A stretch of DNA of 64,000 bases from Flavobacteriales bacterium (GTDB taxonomy: Bacteria; Bacteroidota; Bacteroidia; Flavobacteriales_E; Vicingaceae), in the NCBI GenBank assembly GCA_020635795.1, contig JACJZD010000001.1, positions 691,001-755,000 of the forward strand. Direction: 5' to 3'. This document shows, in pieces, positions 26,949 through 36,600 of this stretch. Each line of letters begins with the position of its first letter. The stretch's first letter is position 1. Both the position numbers and the translations under genes were made by a program. The notes beneath the pieces were generated by a model. The model did not search any database. It saw only the letters and a program-made list of their open reading frames with translations, and was not told where the DNA came from.

Positions 26949-28652
26949 TTAAAACTGGAAATAAATAAATGCTTGTAGTTCGGATGACATGGCTTGGTAA
27001 ACTCCAACAACTGCAAGTGCCGAAATTAGTATTTGAATTCCTAAATGCGATTCGATAAATTTATTTTGATACCAACTTTTAGTTTTAGAAGGTAGCCAAT
27101 GGATAACAAAACCAATTAAGGTTACCGCAAATACCATTTTATACGTGAGTAATATGGTTGGAATTAAATCGAACCTAAAATTGGTTTTAATTTGATTTAA
27201 GATGCTCCAAGTGGTATCCATATCTGCAGCTCTAAACCAAATACGAGTAAAGGTTATAAAAGTAAGCGTTACGGCTACTTTAAACCCAACGGCTAATAAG
27301 TTGTTGTACTTTTCGTACGGACTAATTTTTTTCCAAAGCTTGTAAACCATTAATCCCAAACCGTTTAAACCACCCCAAATAACAAAGTTCCAACTCGCAC
27401 CATGCCATAAACCGCCCAATAACATGGTAATTAATAAGTTTACGTTGGTGGTTAACCAATCTTTAAACGCTTTTATCCAAATAGACAGAAAAACAAGTAA
27501 TAACGCTAACCAAATAAACGCATATAGCACCATCATTTTACCTGATAGTAATATAACAAACAACGCAATTACTATTGCAGTTACCCATGTGCCAATGCTT
27601 CCACCACGATTACCACCTAAAGGAATGTATAAATAATCGCGCAACCAAGTAGATAAACTCATGTGCCAACGTTTCCAGAATTCACCAACATTTTTGGCTT
27701 TGTATGGTGAGTTGAAGTTGGTTGGCAAAGTAAATCCCATCAACAAGGCAATACCTATAGCCATATCGGTATAACCGGAAAAATCGGCATAAACCTGTAA
27801 GGAGTAGCCATACAGTGCCATTAAATTCTCGAATCCAGTAAACATGGTGGGATTCTGAAAAATACGGTCGATAAAGTTTACTGCAATGTAATCGCCAATA
27901 ACTACTTTTTTGATTAAACCTTTTAAAATCCAAAACAGTGCTAAACCAAAGTCGTAACGGGTTAAACGATAAGGTTGGTATAATTGTGGGATAAATTCAG
28001 AAGCACGAACAATTGGTCCAGCAACCAATTGAGGGAAGAAAGAGACATAAAACCCAAAATCTAAGATGTTTTTAACGGGCTCAATTTGTTTGCGGTAAAT
28101 ATCTACCGAATAACTAATGGTTTGGAAAGTGTAAAATGAAATACCAACAGGAAGTAAAATTTTATCTACTGTAAAGTGTGTTCCAGCAATACTGTTAGTG
28201 AATTGTGCAAAATGATTGAATACCTGAACGTCGGTTTCGAAAAATGTATTGTAAGCATCAGTAAAGAAGTAAGCATACTTAAAATAAAACAACACAAAGA
28301 GGTTGATGAAAATACTTGTGCTAACTAGTAATTTACGCTTTAACTGATTATCAGAAGCGTGTATGTACTTACCTATAAAATAATCGACAAGGGTAGAGAA
28401 GAGGAGAATGCTAATGAACAAACCACTTGTTTTATAATAGAAGAATAAACTGACCAAAAACAAAAAGGCATTTCGTAAGGCATTTTTCTTGTAAACAACA
28501 GCGTAAAAAAGAAGCACGACAGCAAAAAATCCCCAGAAGAAAAACTGAGTAAAAATTAATGGTTGAGTTTCGTTGTACAGAAAAATACTTTTAATGTTTT
28601 CTACACTAAAAAACCAGGTAAACCAATTTAATATGTTAAAACCGTTATCCAA
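26949..28652 (-). CDS. MBOAT family O-acyltransferase (AlgI/PatA-like)
   Basis: This is a 567-residue polytopic membrane acyltransferase. The blocks VGISFYTFQTISYSVDIYR, FWKRWHMSLSTWLRDYLYIP and GGLWHGASWNFVIWGGLNG (catalytic His at about residue 415) are diagnostic of the AlgI/DltB branch of MBOAT proteins. It takes an acyl group, usually acetyl, from the cytoplasm and passes it across the membrane to an SGNH partner that acylates a periplasmic polymer. Two SGNH genes lie just upstream in the same operon. It overlaps the HAD phosphatase gene by 8 bp and is the last gene. The polymer could be peptidoglycan or an exopolysaccharide. Confidence 0.93.
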   Translation of the reverse strand: MDNGFNILNWFTWFFSVENIKSIFLYNETQPLIFTQFFFWGFFAVVLLFYAVVYKKNALRNAFLFLVSLFFYYKTSGLFISILLFSTLVDYFIGKYIHASDNQLKRKLLVSTSIFINLFVLFYFKYAYFFTDAYNTFFETDVQVFNHFAQFTNSIAGTHFTVDKILLPVGISFYTFQTISYSVDIYRKQIEPVKNILDFGFYVSFFPQLVAGPIVRASEFIPQLYQPYRLTRYDFGLALFWILKGLIKKVVIGDYIAVNFIDRIFQNPTMFTGFENLMALYGYSLQVYADFSGYTDMAIGIALLMGFTLPTNFNSPYKAKNVGEFWKRWHMSLSTWLRDYLYIPLGGNRGGSIGTWVTAIVIALFVILLSGKMMVLYAFIWLALLLVFLSIWIKAFKDWLTTNVNLLITMLLGGLWHGASWNFVIWGGLNGLGLMVYKLWKKISPYEKYNNLLAVGFKVAVTLTFITFTRIWFRAADMDTTWSILNQIKTNFRFDLIPTILLTYKMVFAVTLIGFVIHWLPSKTKSWYQNKFIESHLGIQILISALAVVGVYQAMSSELQAFIYFQF

Positions 28653-29358
28653 TGTTTAAGCTAGTTATTTGAGTTAAACTTTTTAAATTATAATCGGCAA
28701 TGTTGTAATTGGGGTTGTTCCAGTTTTCTTTATCAGGAACAACAATTGTTTTCATTAAAGCAGCTTTAGCAGCAATTAAACCATGAAAAGAATCTTCTAA
28801 AACCAAACATTTTACAGGGTCGACACCTAAATCTTCAGCAGTTTTTATAAAGATAATAGGGTGGGGTTTACCATATTCTAACTGTTCTGCAGAGTTTATT
28901 ACATCAAAATAATGAGTAATTTTTAATTTGTTTAAAACAGTTTTAATCAAACTCATGTGAGAAGAAGAAGCTAAAGCCAGTTTGCAACCTTTTGCTTTAA
29001 AATAATTTAAAGATGATTCAACACCATCTAAAGCTGTACCCTTTTCAATAATTAATTGAGTAACTGTAGCTAATAATTCGTCTTCAATTTGTTGTAATGA
29101 CTTTCCTTCCCATCCTAACTTGTTGTACCAATATTCTACAACTTCAGCTAAACGCATGCCCATTGTTTCTCTACACATGTCATCTGTAAAAGTTAAACCT
29201 ACCGTTTTAAAGGTAATCTTTTCAGCTTCCCTCCAAAGTGGTTCAGAGTCAATAATTAACCCATCCATGTCGTATATGACTGCTTCAATATGCCCCCTAA
29301 ATCCCCCGAAAGGGGACTTTAAATTACCGCTTTTATCAATTGTCAATTTCATCTTCAT
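28645..29358 (-). CDS. hxpB: HAD family hexitol/sugar phosphatase (HxpB-like)
   Basis: This HAD-IA phosphatase (237 residues as given) has motif I YDMDGLIIDSEPLWREAE, motif II ALASSSHMSLIK (Ser), motif III in EYGKPHP and motif IV LEDSFHGLIAAK. It resembles E. coli HxpB (YniC) closely along its length. The enzyme would dephosphorylate a hexitol or hexose phosphate. Homologues start only a few residues before motif I, whereas this frame carries about 22 extra N-terminal residues, part of which is encoded by a palindromic repeat (29292-29323). The genuine start may be further inside, possibly a non-ATG codon. It lies between the SGNH and MBOAT genes, an unusual place for a phosphatase. Confidence 0.85.
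   Translation of the reverse strand: MKMKLTIDKSGNLKSPFGGFRGHIEAVIYDMDGLIIDSEPLWREAEKITFKTVGLTFTDDMCRETMGMRLAEVVEYWYNKLGWEGKSLQQIEDELLATVTQLIIEKGTALDGVESSLNYFKAKGCKLALASSSHMSLIKTVLNKLKITHYFDVINSAEQLEYGKPHPIIFIKTAEDLGVDPVKCLVLEDSFHGLIAAKAALMKTIVVPDKENWNNPNYNIADYNLKSLTQITSLNIG
29292..29323. repeat. G/C-block palindrome inside the HAD gene 5' end
   Basis: The core TCCCC-CGAAA-GGGGA is flanked by AAA and CTTT. It has the form of a common mobile intergenic palindrome in Bacteroidota and is translated here as NLKSPFGGFRG. Confidence 0.7.
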
Positions 29359-29379
29359 TCTTTAGTCTTTTTCGCACCA

Positions 29380-30630
29380 CTACTTAGCCCCTCCTTCGGA
29401 GGGGTTGGGGAGGCTCCTCCCATATTCTTTCATTAATGCGGAAAACATAAGGTCGCCCAACATGATGTACCCATTTCTGTTTAAGTGTATTTTATCTTTT
29501 TGTGCCAATCCGTTTCGTTCCCAGGTTTTAATAGAACCCAATCCGCCCATAACAGTTAGCAAATCGTAATATCCAGCTTGGTGTTTCTTTGCCAGATTTA
29601 TCATTACATTTTGTACCTCAAAAGCCCTCTTATTTGGGAATTTTCTTTTGTAATAACTATCGGTGTTCGAAACAAACAAAAACTCACAATTTGGATTAAC
29701 CGATTTTATCCAAGCAACAAGCGTGTCGTAATTGTTTTCGTAACATTTTGCACAAAAACTAGGGTCAAATGCATCGTTAATACCAATGCAAAATATAACC
29801 AAATCGGGATTAATGGCTTTTAAATGATGGGTAAACAATTGTGTACGTAAATAACTCGCTGTACTAGCCCCATTAACACCAATAGAATTGTAAACGATAC
29901 CGTTATCGTCGTTATCTAAACTTAATCCGTACAAGTTAAAATGTGTTTGAAAACTATCGGTTTTATAAATTCGAAACTCCAATTGTGTTTGATACTTATC
30001 GAATTTAAACTCGGTATAACCTATTTCTTTGTTTACTTCAATTGATACGCACGTGTCAGAAATCAATTCTAAACAATAACTTGAAGAATCGGTATCGTGA
30101 AAAACTTTGATGCTATTAAAATCATAGAAAGGAGTGTCATCACCTCTAAACACAAGTTTAAATGATGATAAACTATCAATTGTAGTGGCAGTAATTCCAG
30201 AAACGCCCCAAGTACTTTGGTGTTTACCAACGGAGTTTCGGTATCCACTCCATTCGCCAGTATAGGTAATATTGTAATAATGAGGGTTGTTTGTTTTGGC
30301 TAATTTGTATGGAAATAAAAAGCCTCTACCACCATTCAGATTTGGAGAAATAGTTTGAAATTTTTTACGTAGTTGATCCGACCAAATATCTGCTTGAATG
30401 TGAGAACCACCCATTTGAATAATGTTGATTTTTCCTTTTCCACTGGTGGTTAAGGTGTCGAATTTTGAATAGAAGTTATTAAAACTTACGGTATCGTTGT
30501 AAAAATCAATTACATTTTCATCATAATTTATAAACGGATAAAGTTTAACCAAATGAGGATTGGTTTGACTATTTGCTAAGTTTAAGCAAACAAACAGCGA
30601 GAATAATATAGCAATTGTTTTAATGTTCAT
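29380..30630 (-). CDS. SGNH/GDSL-type esterase or O-acetyltransferase, second of pair
   Basis: This 416-residue protein has a signal peptide (MNIKTIAILFSLFVCLNLANS). SGNH blocks are visible: IIQMGGSHIQADIW (block I, with GGSH in place of GDSx but Ser retained), VIFCIGINDAF (Asn of block III) and DKIHLNRNGY (Asp-x-x-His of block V). It is exported and likely periplasmic. In AlgJ/AlgX and PatB systems such proteins transfer acetyl groups delivered by an MBOAT protein. It overlaps the first SGNH gene by 11 bp. The last residues (LPNPSEGGAK) are encoded by a palindromic repeat at 29388-29404, so the original C-terminus may have been altered. Confidence 0.85.
   Translation of the reverse strand: MNIKTIAILFSLFVCLNLANSQTNPHLVKLYPFINYDENVIDFYNDTVSFNNFYSKFDTLTTSGKGKINIIQMGGSHIQADIWSDQLRKKFQTISPNLNGGRGFLFPYKLAKTNNPHYYNITYTGEWSGYRNSVGKHQSTWGVSGITATTIDSLSSFKLVFRGDDTPFYDFNSIKVFHDTDSSSYCLELISDTCVSIEVNKEIGYTEFKFDKYQTQLEFRIYKTDSFQTHFNLYGLSLDNDDNGIVYNSIGVNGASTASYLRTQLFTHHLKAINPDLVIFCIGINDAFDPSFCAKCYENNYDTLVAWIKSVNPNCEFLFVSNTDSYYKRKFPNKRAFEVQNVMINLAKKHQAGYYDLLTVMGGLGSIKTWERNGLAQKDKIHLNRNGYIMLGDLMFSALMKEYGRSLPNPSEGGAK
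29388..29404. repeat. palindrome forming the 3' end of the SGNH gene
   Basis: A perfect CCCCTCC-TTC-GGAGGGG hairpin lies within the last codons of the second SGNH gene and is followed at 29405-29421 by a related GGGGAGG/CCTCCC stretch. It belongs to another repeat type that is usually intergenic. Confidence 0.65.
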
Positions 30631-32062
30631 TATTGGTTGTATCAGGTAATGTTTCTGTTTTTGGTGTTGGGTTACCTTTGTATTTGTTATACATTCTAAT
30701 TAAGTTGTCGTAAAATTCTTCTCCAATTTTTTTTGCTCCAAGCGGAGTAAAATGAATGTAATCGGATGCAGCTAATGAAGGTTCTGCATTTACCCATTTT
30801 GGCATGGAGTTTTTTCCTCCCATTACTTCATACATATCCCAAAACATACAACCAGTTGATAGGGAAGCATCTTTTAACGCATCTCGAACAAACTCTAAAT
30901 TGGGGTAGGTAACAAACTCTGTTTTTTCTTTTACTGACATATCTCCTGGTCCAATAACAATAAATGCAGCATTTGGATTTAAACTTTTTAAACGATTGAC
31001 TTGAGATTTAAACCAATTACCATATTCTATGGCTTGTTTTTCATCTTTAATGTACGGCATTACATTTCCTCCAAATTCAAGAATAATTAAATCTGGATTT
31101 AAATGAGCATACATGTTGCTCAATAAGGTTTGTTCCAATTGGCTAAATACAGTCCCAGACGAGCCTCTCAACGGAATATTATCGGCAACTACACCGGTGT
31201 TTCCTTCTAATGATAAAGCTAAAATATTTGGACTGTCTTTACCTTCAAAGCTTATGGTAATTTCTTCAGGAGTAGAACTAAAGTTAGTTTTTAGCACTTG
31301 GAATGGTGTGTTGGCGTTTATTTTACCTTCTTCTAAAACTACTCCATCGGCTTCAATTTTGTAGTTTACAGCAGTTAATGAGTTGGTTAAAAAAATGTTT
31401 AATTGATTATAATTTTTTGTTCTGCTATAACTAGCTCTTGGTTTCTTTAGTTTAATCCATGCTGTATAGTGCAAAGTATCAGGAATGGTATTATTTGATG
31501 GTACAGGTGCATACCTACAAAAACTAATTAACGCACCATATTTGTTATGTTTAACGGTAGAATCTTTTTGCCCAAAACCAGAAAATCTTCTCCAATTTTC
31601 GGAGTAAGATATGTTTACACTCATTTTTGGCGCAACATCAATAACAGAAAAAAGACCTACGCCATTTCCACCAAATTTATTTTGAAGTTCATTTCTAAAT
31701 ATTGATGTTATCCTATCAGCTTCTATTTGAGAATCGCCATAGTGCATAATTCTAACCTTTTTGTTTTGAGCATTATCTAACGCATCAAAAAAACGATGTA
31801 AAGCTGGTTTGCCTTTATCAGTAATTTGTATGGTTTTACGGTACTTGTGGAGTGAATCTAATTTGTGTTTAATAAGGGTAGAATCAATTTCAGAAATCAC
31901 GATGTTGCTATCAAACAATTCTTGTAAATCTTTTATTTTATTGGTATTATCTTCTACTTTATAACTAAAAAAATCACTAGCAGAAGGAAATTCTAGTTTA
32001 AAACTTCCTAATTGAATTCCATCGGTAGGGAAAACTACCATAACCAGTAACAACAAAGCCAT
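30620..32062 (-). CDS. SGNH/GDSL-type esterase or O-acetyltransferase, first of pair
   Basis: This protein (480 residues from the ATG at 32062) has block I IMHYGDSQIEADRI, block III ILEFGGNV and block V DYIHFTPLGAKKI, an intact SGNH Ser-Asp-His set. It is anchored by an N-terminal helix. The ATG at 32062 falls inside that helix (ALLLLVMVVF). The frame stays open upstream and reads KNQEEIEKTEKDIKPLK before LLSLGGVM, which would make a normal cytoplasmic tail plus a longer helix. The most natural start is therefore ATT at 32140, overlapping the LysM gene by 22 bp. It is the probable acyl-transfer partner of the MBOAT protein. Confidence 0.85.
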   Translation of the reverse strand: MALLLLVMVVFPTDGIQLGSFKLEFPSASDFFSYKVEDNTNKIKDLQELFDSNIVISEIDSTLIKHKLDSLHKYRKTIQITDKGKPALHRFFDALDNAQNKKVRIMHYGDSQIEADRITSIFRNELQNKFGGNGVGLFSVIDVAPKMSVNISYSENWRRFSGFGQKDSTVKHNKYGALISFCRYAPVPSNNTIPDTLHYTAWIKLKKPRASYSRTKNYNQLNIFLTNSLTAVNYKIEADGVVLEEGKINANTPFQVLKTNFSSTPEEITISFEGKDSPNILALSLEGNTGVVADNIPLRGSSGTVFSQLEQTLLSNMYAHLNPDLIILEFGGNVMPYIKDEKQAIEYGNWFKSQVNRLKSLNPNAAFIVIGPGDMSVKEKTEFVTYPNLEFVRDALKDASLSTGCMFWDMYEVMGGKNSMPKWVNAEPSLAASDYIHFTPLGAKKIGEEFYDNLIRMYNKYKGNPTPKTETLPDTTNNEH

Positions 32063-32118
32063 AACACCACCTAAACTAAGGAGTGTTTTAAGGGGTTTAA
32101 TGTCCTTTTCAGTTTTTT

Positions 32119-33522
32119 CTATTTCTTCTTGATTTTTAATACTTGTCCGATTTGTAAATTTTCATCAATATTATTTAATTCCATTATATCATCAGGCGAA
32201 ACACCATCAAAATTTGCCGCAATATCCCATAGGTTGTCGCCATCTTTAACTTTATACATGATGTAGTTGCCATCAGAAGAAATTATTTCTGGTTCGGTTG
32301 TTTTTTGAGGAGTTTTTGAACTTATTTTCTTTTTGTAAACGATTAAGGTTTGCCCAATATTAATTCGAGTTCCTTTTAGGTTATTCCAATCTTGAATATC
32401 TGAAATTCTCACACCATATTTTTGAGCAATAACACCTAAAACATCGCCTGATTTTACTTTGTGTTTAATTTCTTCTTTATCTAATTCTATGGTAGTTTCT
32501 TCAATTTCAACAATTGGTTTGTTTAAAACAGAATCTTGATAGAAATAAATACTATCGCAATACTGATGCATTTTAAACCCAGTATTTTTAGGAAGTAGAG
32601 CTAAATAGTTTGCTGGAAAAACTTCGTTAATTACTGATGGATTTAGAAACAATAACTCTTTTTTATTGATGTTAATAACATCTAAAATTGCTCTGAATGA
32701 TAATTTAGATTCTACATAAAAAGTATCAGCTTCAATGAGTGGGTTTATTTTTATTTGATTGCTACTATTTTTAGCGTAGGTGTAAATATAAGCGGTTAAA
32801 GCAGGTACGATGTCTCTCGAATTAGGATTTAAAAATGGATATAAATCGGTATAAGTAATTACTTTTTTACGTTGTTGTAAATTGTTAATGCTTGATGGAC
32901 CACAGGTGTAAGCAGCAAGAGTAAGTTCCCAGTCGTTATAAAGAAGATGAAGTTGTTTTAAGTATTTTGCAGCTGCTATGGTTGATTTTTCTAAATCAAA
33001 ACGTTCGTCAACATATTCATTTATTCTTAAACCATATTTTATGGCTTGAGGATAGTTTAAGTGCCAATAACCAACACCACCAGTTGTATTGGTTGATAGT
33101 GGATTGAAACCTGATAATATGGCGGGTAAAAAACTTAATTCTTCGGGTAAACCCTGCTTTTTTAGTTCTTGTTTGATGTCGTGCTGATAGTAGTTAATCA
33201 TGTAATTTAAAAAATGCAGATTAACACCTTTATTGTATAAGGTTATAAACGGAGCAACTTCAGGATAATAATTTAACGGGATGGATTGTTCTATTTTATC
33301 TAAAATTTCTTTTCCTTTTTCGTGATGAAACGGCTTTGATGGTTTTACATTCTTTAAAATAGAGTCGGTATTTAGGGTTGATTTTTTGAATAATGTTTTT
33401 ACATAATCATTATCCATTAGGTGTTCAAAATTTTTATAGTAGGTAGATTGTTCAACAGTTGTTTGCTGACAATTGGCTGAAAAGTAATTTAATAAGAGGA
33501 AAATAAAAAGTGAAAATCTCAA
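32119..33522 (-). CDS. degenerate MltD-like lytic transglycosylase with two LysM domains
   Basis: This 467-residue secreted protein (signal peptide MRFSLFIFLLLNYFSANC) has an SLT/MltD-like domain (about 110-235: LPEELSFLPAILSGFNP, then YVDERFDLEKSTIAAAKYL, then AAYTCGP). LysM domains lie at about 355-400 (KVKSGDVLGVIAQKYGV) and 422-467 (KVKDGDNLWDIAANF). The catalytic Glu of the family (ESAFNP) is Leu136 here (ILSGFNP), and the GLWQF motif has become GYWHL. It is thus probably non-catalytic and acts as a peptidoglycan-binding or scaffold protein. It is first in the operon with SGNH, SGNH, HAD and MBOAT genes, which points to a role in modifying cell-wall-linked polymer. Confidence 0.88.
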   Translation of the reverse strand: MRFSLFIFLLLNYFSANCQQTTVEQSTYYKNFEHLMDNDYVKTLFKKSTLNTDSILKNVKPSKPFHHEKGKEILDKIEQSIPLNYYPEVAPFITLYNKGVNLHFLNYMINYYQHDIKQELKKQGLPEELSFLPAILSGFNPLSTNTTGGVGYWHLNYPQAIKYGLRINEYVDERFDLEKSTIAAAKYLKQLHLLYNDWELTLAAYTCGPSSINNLQQRKKVITYTDLYPFLNPNSRDIVPALTAYIYTYAKNSSNQIKINPLIEADTFYVESKLSFRAILDVININKKELLFLNPSVINEVFPANYLALLPKNTGFKMHQYCDSIYFYQDSVLNKPIVEIEETTIELDKEEIKHKVKSGDVLGVIAQKYGVRISDIQDWNNLKGTRINIGQTLIVYKKKISSKTPQKTTEPEIISSDGNYIMYKVKDGDNLWDIAANFDGVSPDDIMELNNIDENLQIGQVLKIKKK

Positions 33523-33624
33523 TGTAAAAGTTAATCTAATTAATGTAATACAAAGATGATTTTAAACTTCTATAATATTAAGTGGATGCAAGAGGTTTTT
33601 TGAACAATTTTTTGTTAACCAAAG

Positions 33625-36600
33625 TTATTTTGATTTACGATGAAAAGTAAGTTCATAAATTGTGCCTTCAGTTTCTAAACGAGTTATTTCTCCATCCAAT
33701 TGTTCAGTAAATACCTTAATCAATTCCAATCCTAATGAAGGGCTTTCTCCTTCAAATTTTTCTTTTGGCATACCAATACCATTATCTCCAGCTCTTAGAA
33801 TAAAAAGATTGTCTTCTTTTTTAGTTAAATGAATGGTAATTGAACCTTTTTTTCTATCAATAAAAGCATATTTAAGTGTGTTTGAAATAATTTCGTTGAT
33901 TAACAAACCTAGTGGAATAATGGTGTCGATGCTAAATTTTACTTCATCAATTTTTATGTCTAAATAGATGTCACAATTGATGGAGTAGGTTGCAATTAAA
34001 TCATTTGTAAGAGCAATTATATAATCTTGAAAATCGATGTGTGCTAAATCTCCCGATTGGTACATTTTTTCATGTATCAATGCCATAGAACGAATTCTAT
34101 TTTTTGCTTCATCAAATAGCGCTAATGATTTTTTATCATCAGTATAGCTTGATTGAAGACTTAACAAACTGTTGATTACTTGCAGGTTGTTTTTTACTCG
34201 ATGATGAATCTCTTTTAATAAGATCTCTTTTTCATCGCGTTGTTGCTCTATCAAAATGGTACGTTCTCTAACTTTACGTTCAAGCTCCTTGCTTATTTTT
34301 CGTTGACGACGCTCTCTTATGGTTGAAATTTTTAAGAGCAAGTAAATAAATCCAATAAAAAATAACAAGTAAAACCACCAAGTTTGCCAAAATGGTGTGC
34401 TGATGGTAAAACTGTAGGTGCTAGGTTCGTTTGTCCAAATACCATCATTGTTTCTTGCTTTTAAGTAAAAAGTATAGTCGCCAGGTGGTAAGTTGGAGTA
34501 AGTTACCGATGTTTTATTAGTGCTTTTATACCAATCTTTATCAAAAGGTTCGAGCTTAAAACTGTACTGAACATACTCGGGATTGGTTAAGTTAATTGCA
34601 GAGTATTCGAATGTAAGGTGGTTATCGTTATAATCGAGAGTTAAATCTTTAGGTAAGTTGGTCCAAGGTTCTGTTGTAAATGATTTTTTCTTCCAATTTA
34701 CATCCTCTAAAAATAGTTTTATATTGTCTAATCGAACAATGGGTTGAAAAACATTTGTTCTGTCTTCTCTTGGATTATATTTGATTAAACCTTTTATGGT
34801 TCCCATCCAAATATTATCATTCTCATCTTGAAAAACAGCTCTACTATTGCATTCTATGCCTTTAAATCCTTCGTAGAATCCATAGTTTTTAATTTGTTCT
34901 ATTTGTCCGTAACTGTTTAGCGAAATTTTATCTACTCCATTATTTGTTCCTACCCAAATGTTTTTACTGTTATCGTTTAATACAAAATAAATGGTATTTG
35001 AAGAAAGTCCATTCTCGGTAGTTAACGATTTAAAATCAACACCGTCGTATTTTACTACACATCTATCTGTACCAAACCACATATCGCCAAATTCGTCTTG
35101 TGTAATAGAACCTATATAGCTGTTACATATTCCAGCAGAGTTTGCATAATTTGTAATAATGTTGTTGGTCATTTTATGAATTCCGTTGCCAGTACCAATC
35201 CAAATATTACCTTTTTTATCTTCAAACAAGGTATGAACATAGCTGTGTATTAACCCTTCTTTTTCTCCATAATTAATAAATGTTCCATTTTTAAAAACAC
35301 TTAAACCACCTCCAGATGTCCCAATCCATATATTTTGTTGTTTATCAAGCAATAAAGTTCGAATCAGATTTGTTGGTAAGCCATCTTTTTTAGTAAACGT
35401 GTTAAATTTGTTGTTTTGGTACTTAGTCAACCCCCCATCAGTGGCAAACCAAATAACCCCATTGCTATCTTTAAGTATTGAACGAACGGCATTTCCTCCC
35501 ATACCGTTCAATTCGGTGTAATTGGTTAATGTTCTGTTTTCGTATTTGTAAACACCTTCGTCACCAGTTCCAACCCAAATCGTATTTTCATCCACTAGAA
35601 TTGAAAAGATGCTAGCTGAATTTAGACCGTCAATTCCATCAAAATAAGTAAATGCAATATTTCCTAGTTTGGATAATCCATAACCATTAGTCCCAATCCA
35701 TAAGTTACCTGATTTATCTTTTAATAATTTAGAAAGGTTGTTGGTCTCAAGACCGTTGTCTTTGGTTATGTGAGTAATTATATTGTTTTGACTAATAAAA
35801 TATAGGCCATTGTTAGATGTCGCAATTACTGTGTTTTTATCTCTATCGGTAGTAATAGAAGTTACATTTACTTTCTCGTTTATTCCAATTGGATGAAACT
35901 CAAAATCTTTTTTTGCATCAATACTTCCCTTTAATAACTTTATTGCTCCAGCATTGTGTGTTCCAATAATGAAATTGCCATCGATGTCTTCGTATATGGT
36001 TGTTACGTGGTTGGAAGGTAATCCTGCTTCTTTGTTTATTTCAATAGTATCTGTTGCACTACAATAGATAATACCATTTTGGGTCGAAACCCAGATGTTA
36101 TTCTTGCTATCTTCAATAATGTCGGTAACCTGACTAGTTATATATTTTTGAAATGAAGGGGATATACTATTGAAAACACCACTTTTGTAAATTTTTACAT
36201 TAGAACCTTCTGCAATCCAAATTCTATTTTTTGAATCACAAAAAATGACATCGTTTCCACCAATGGAAGTTTGTAATGCATCATTTTCATAAATAGTAAA
36301 TTTTCTTCCATCAAATTTTGTTACTCCGCCCCACGAAGCAGTAAACCAAATGTTATTGTCATGGTCTTCAACAATATCAGTAATAATATCTCCTGCAATA
36401 CCATCTCTTGATGAATATTGAGTAAAGTTTTTACCATCGAACTTACAAATTCCGCCACCTGCTGTTCCTATCCATAAAAAACCACGTGAATCTTGAAGTA
36501 GAGCATTTACCTTTGATTGAGGTAAACCTTCTTGAACATTGTAAAATTGAAAATTATATGTTTGGGATTGAAGGTTGAATGAGAGGGTAACCAATAATAG

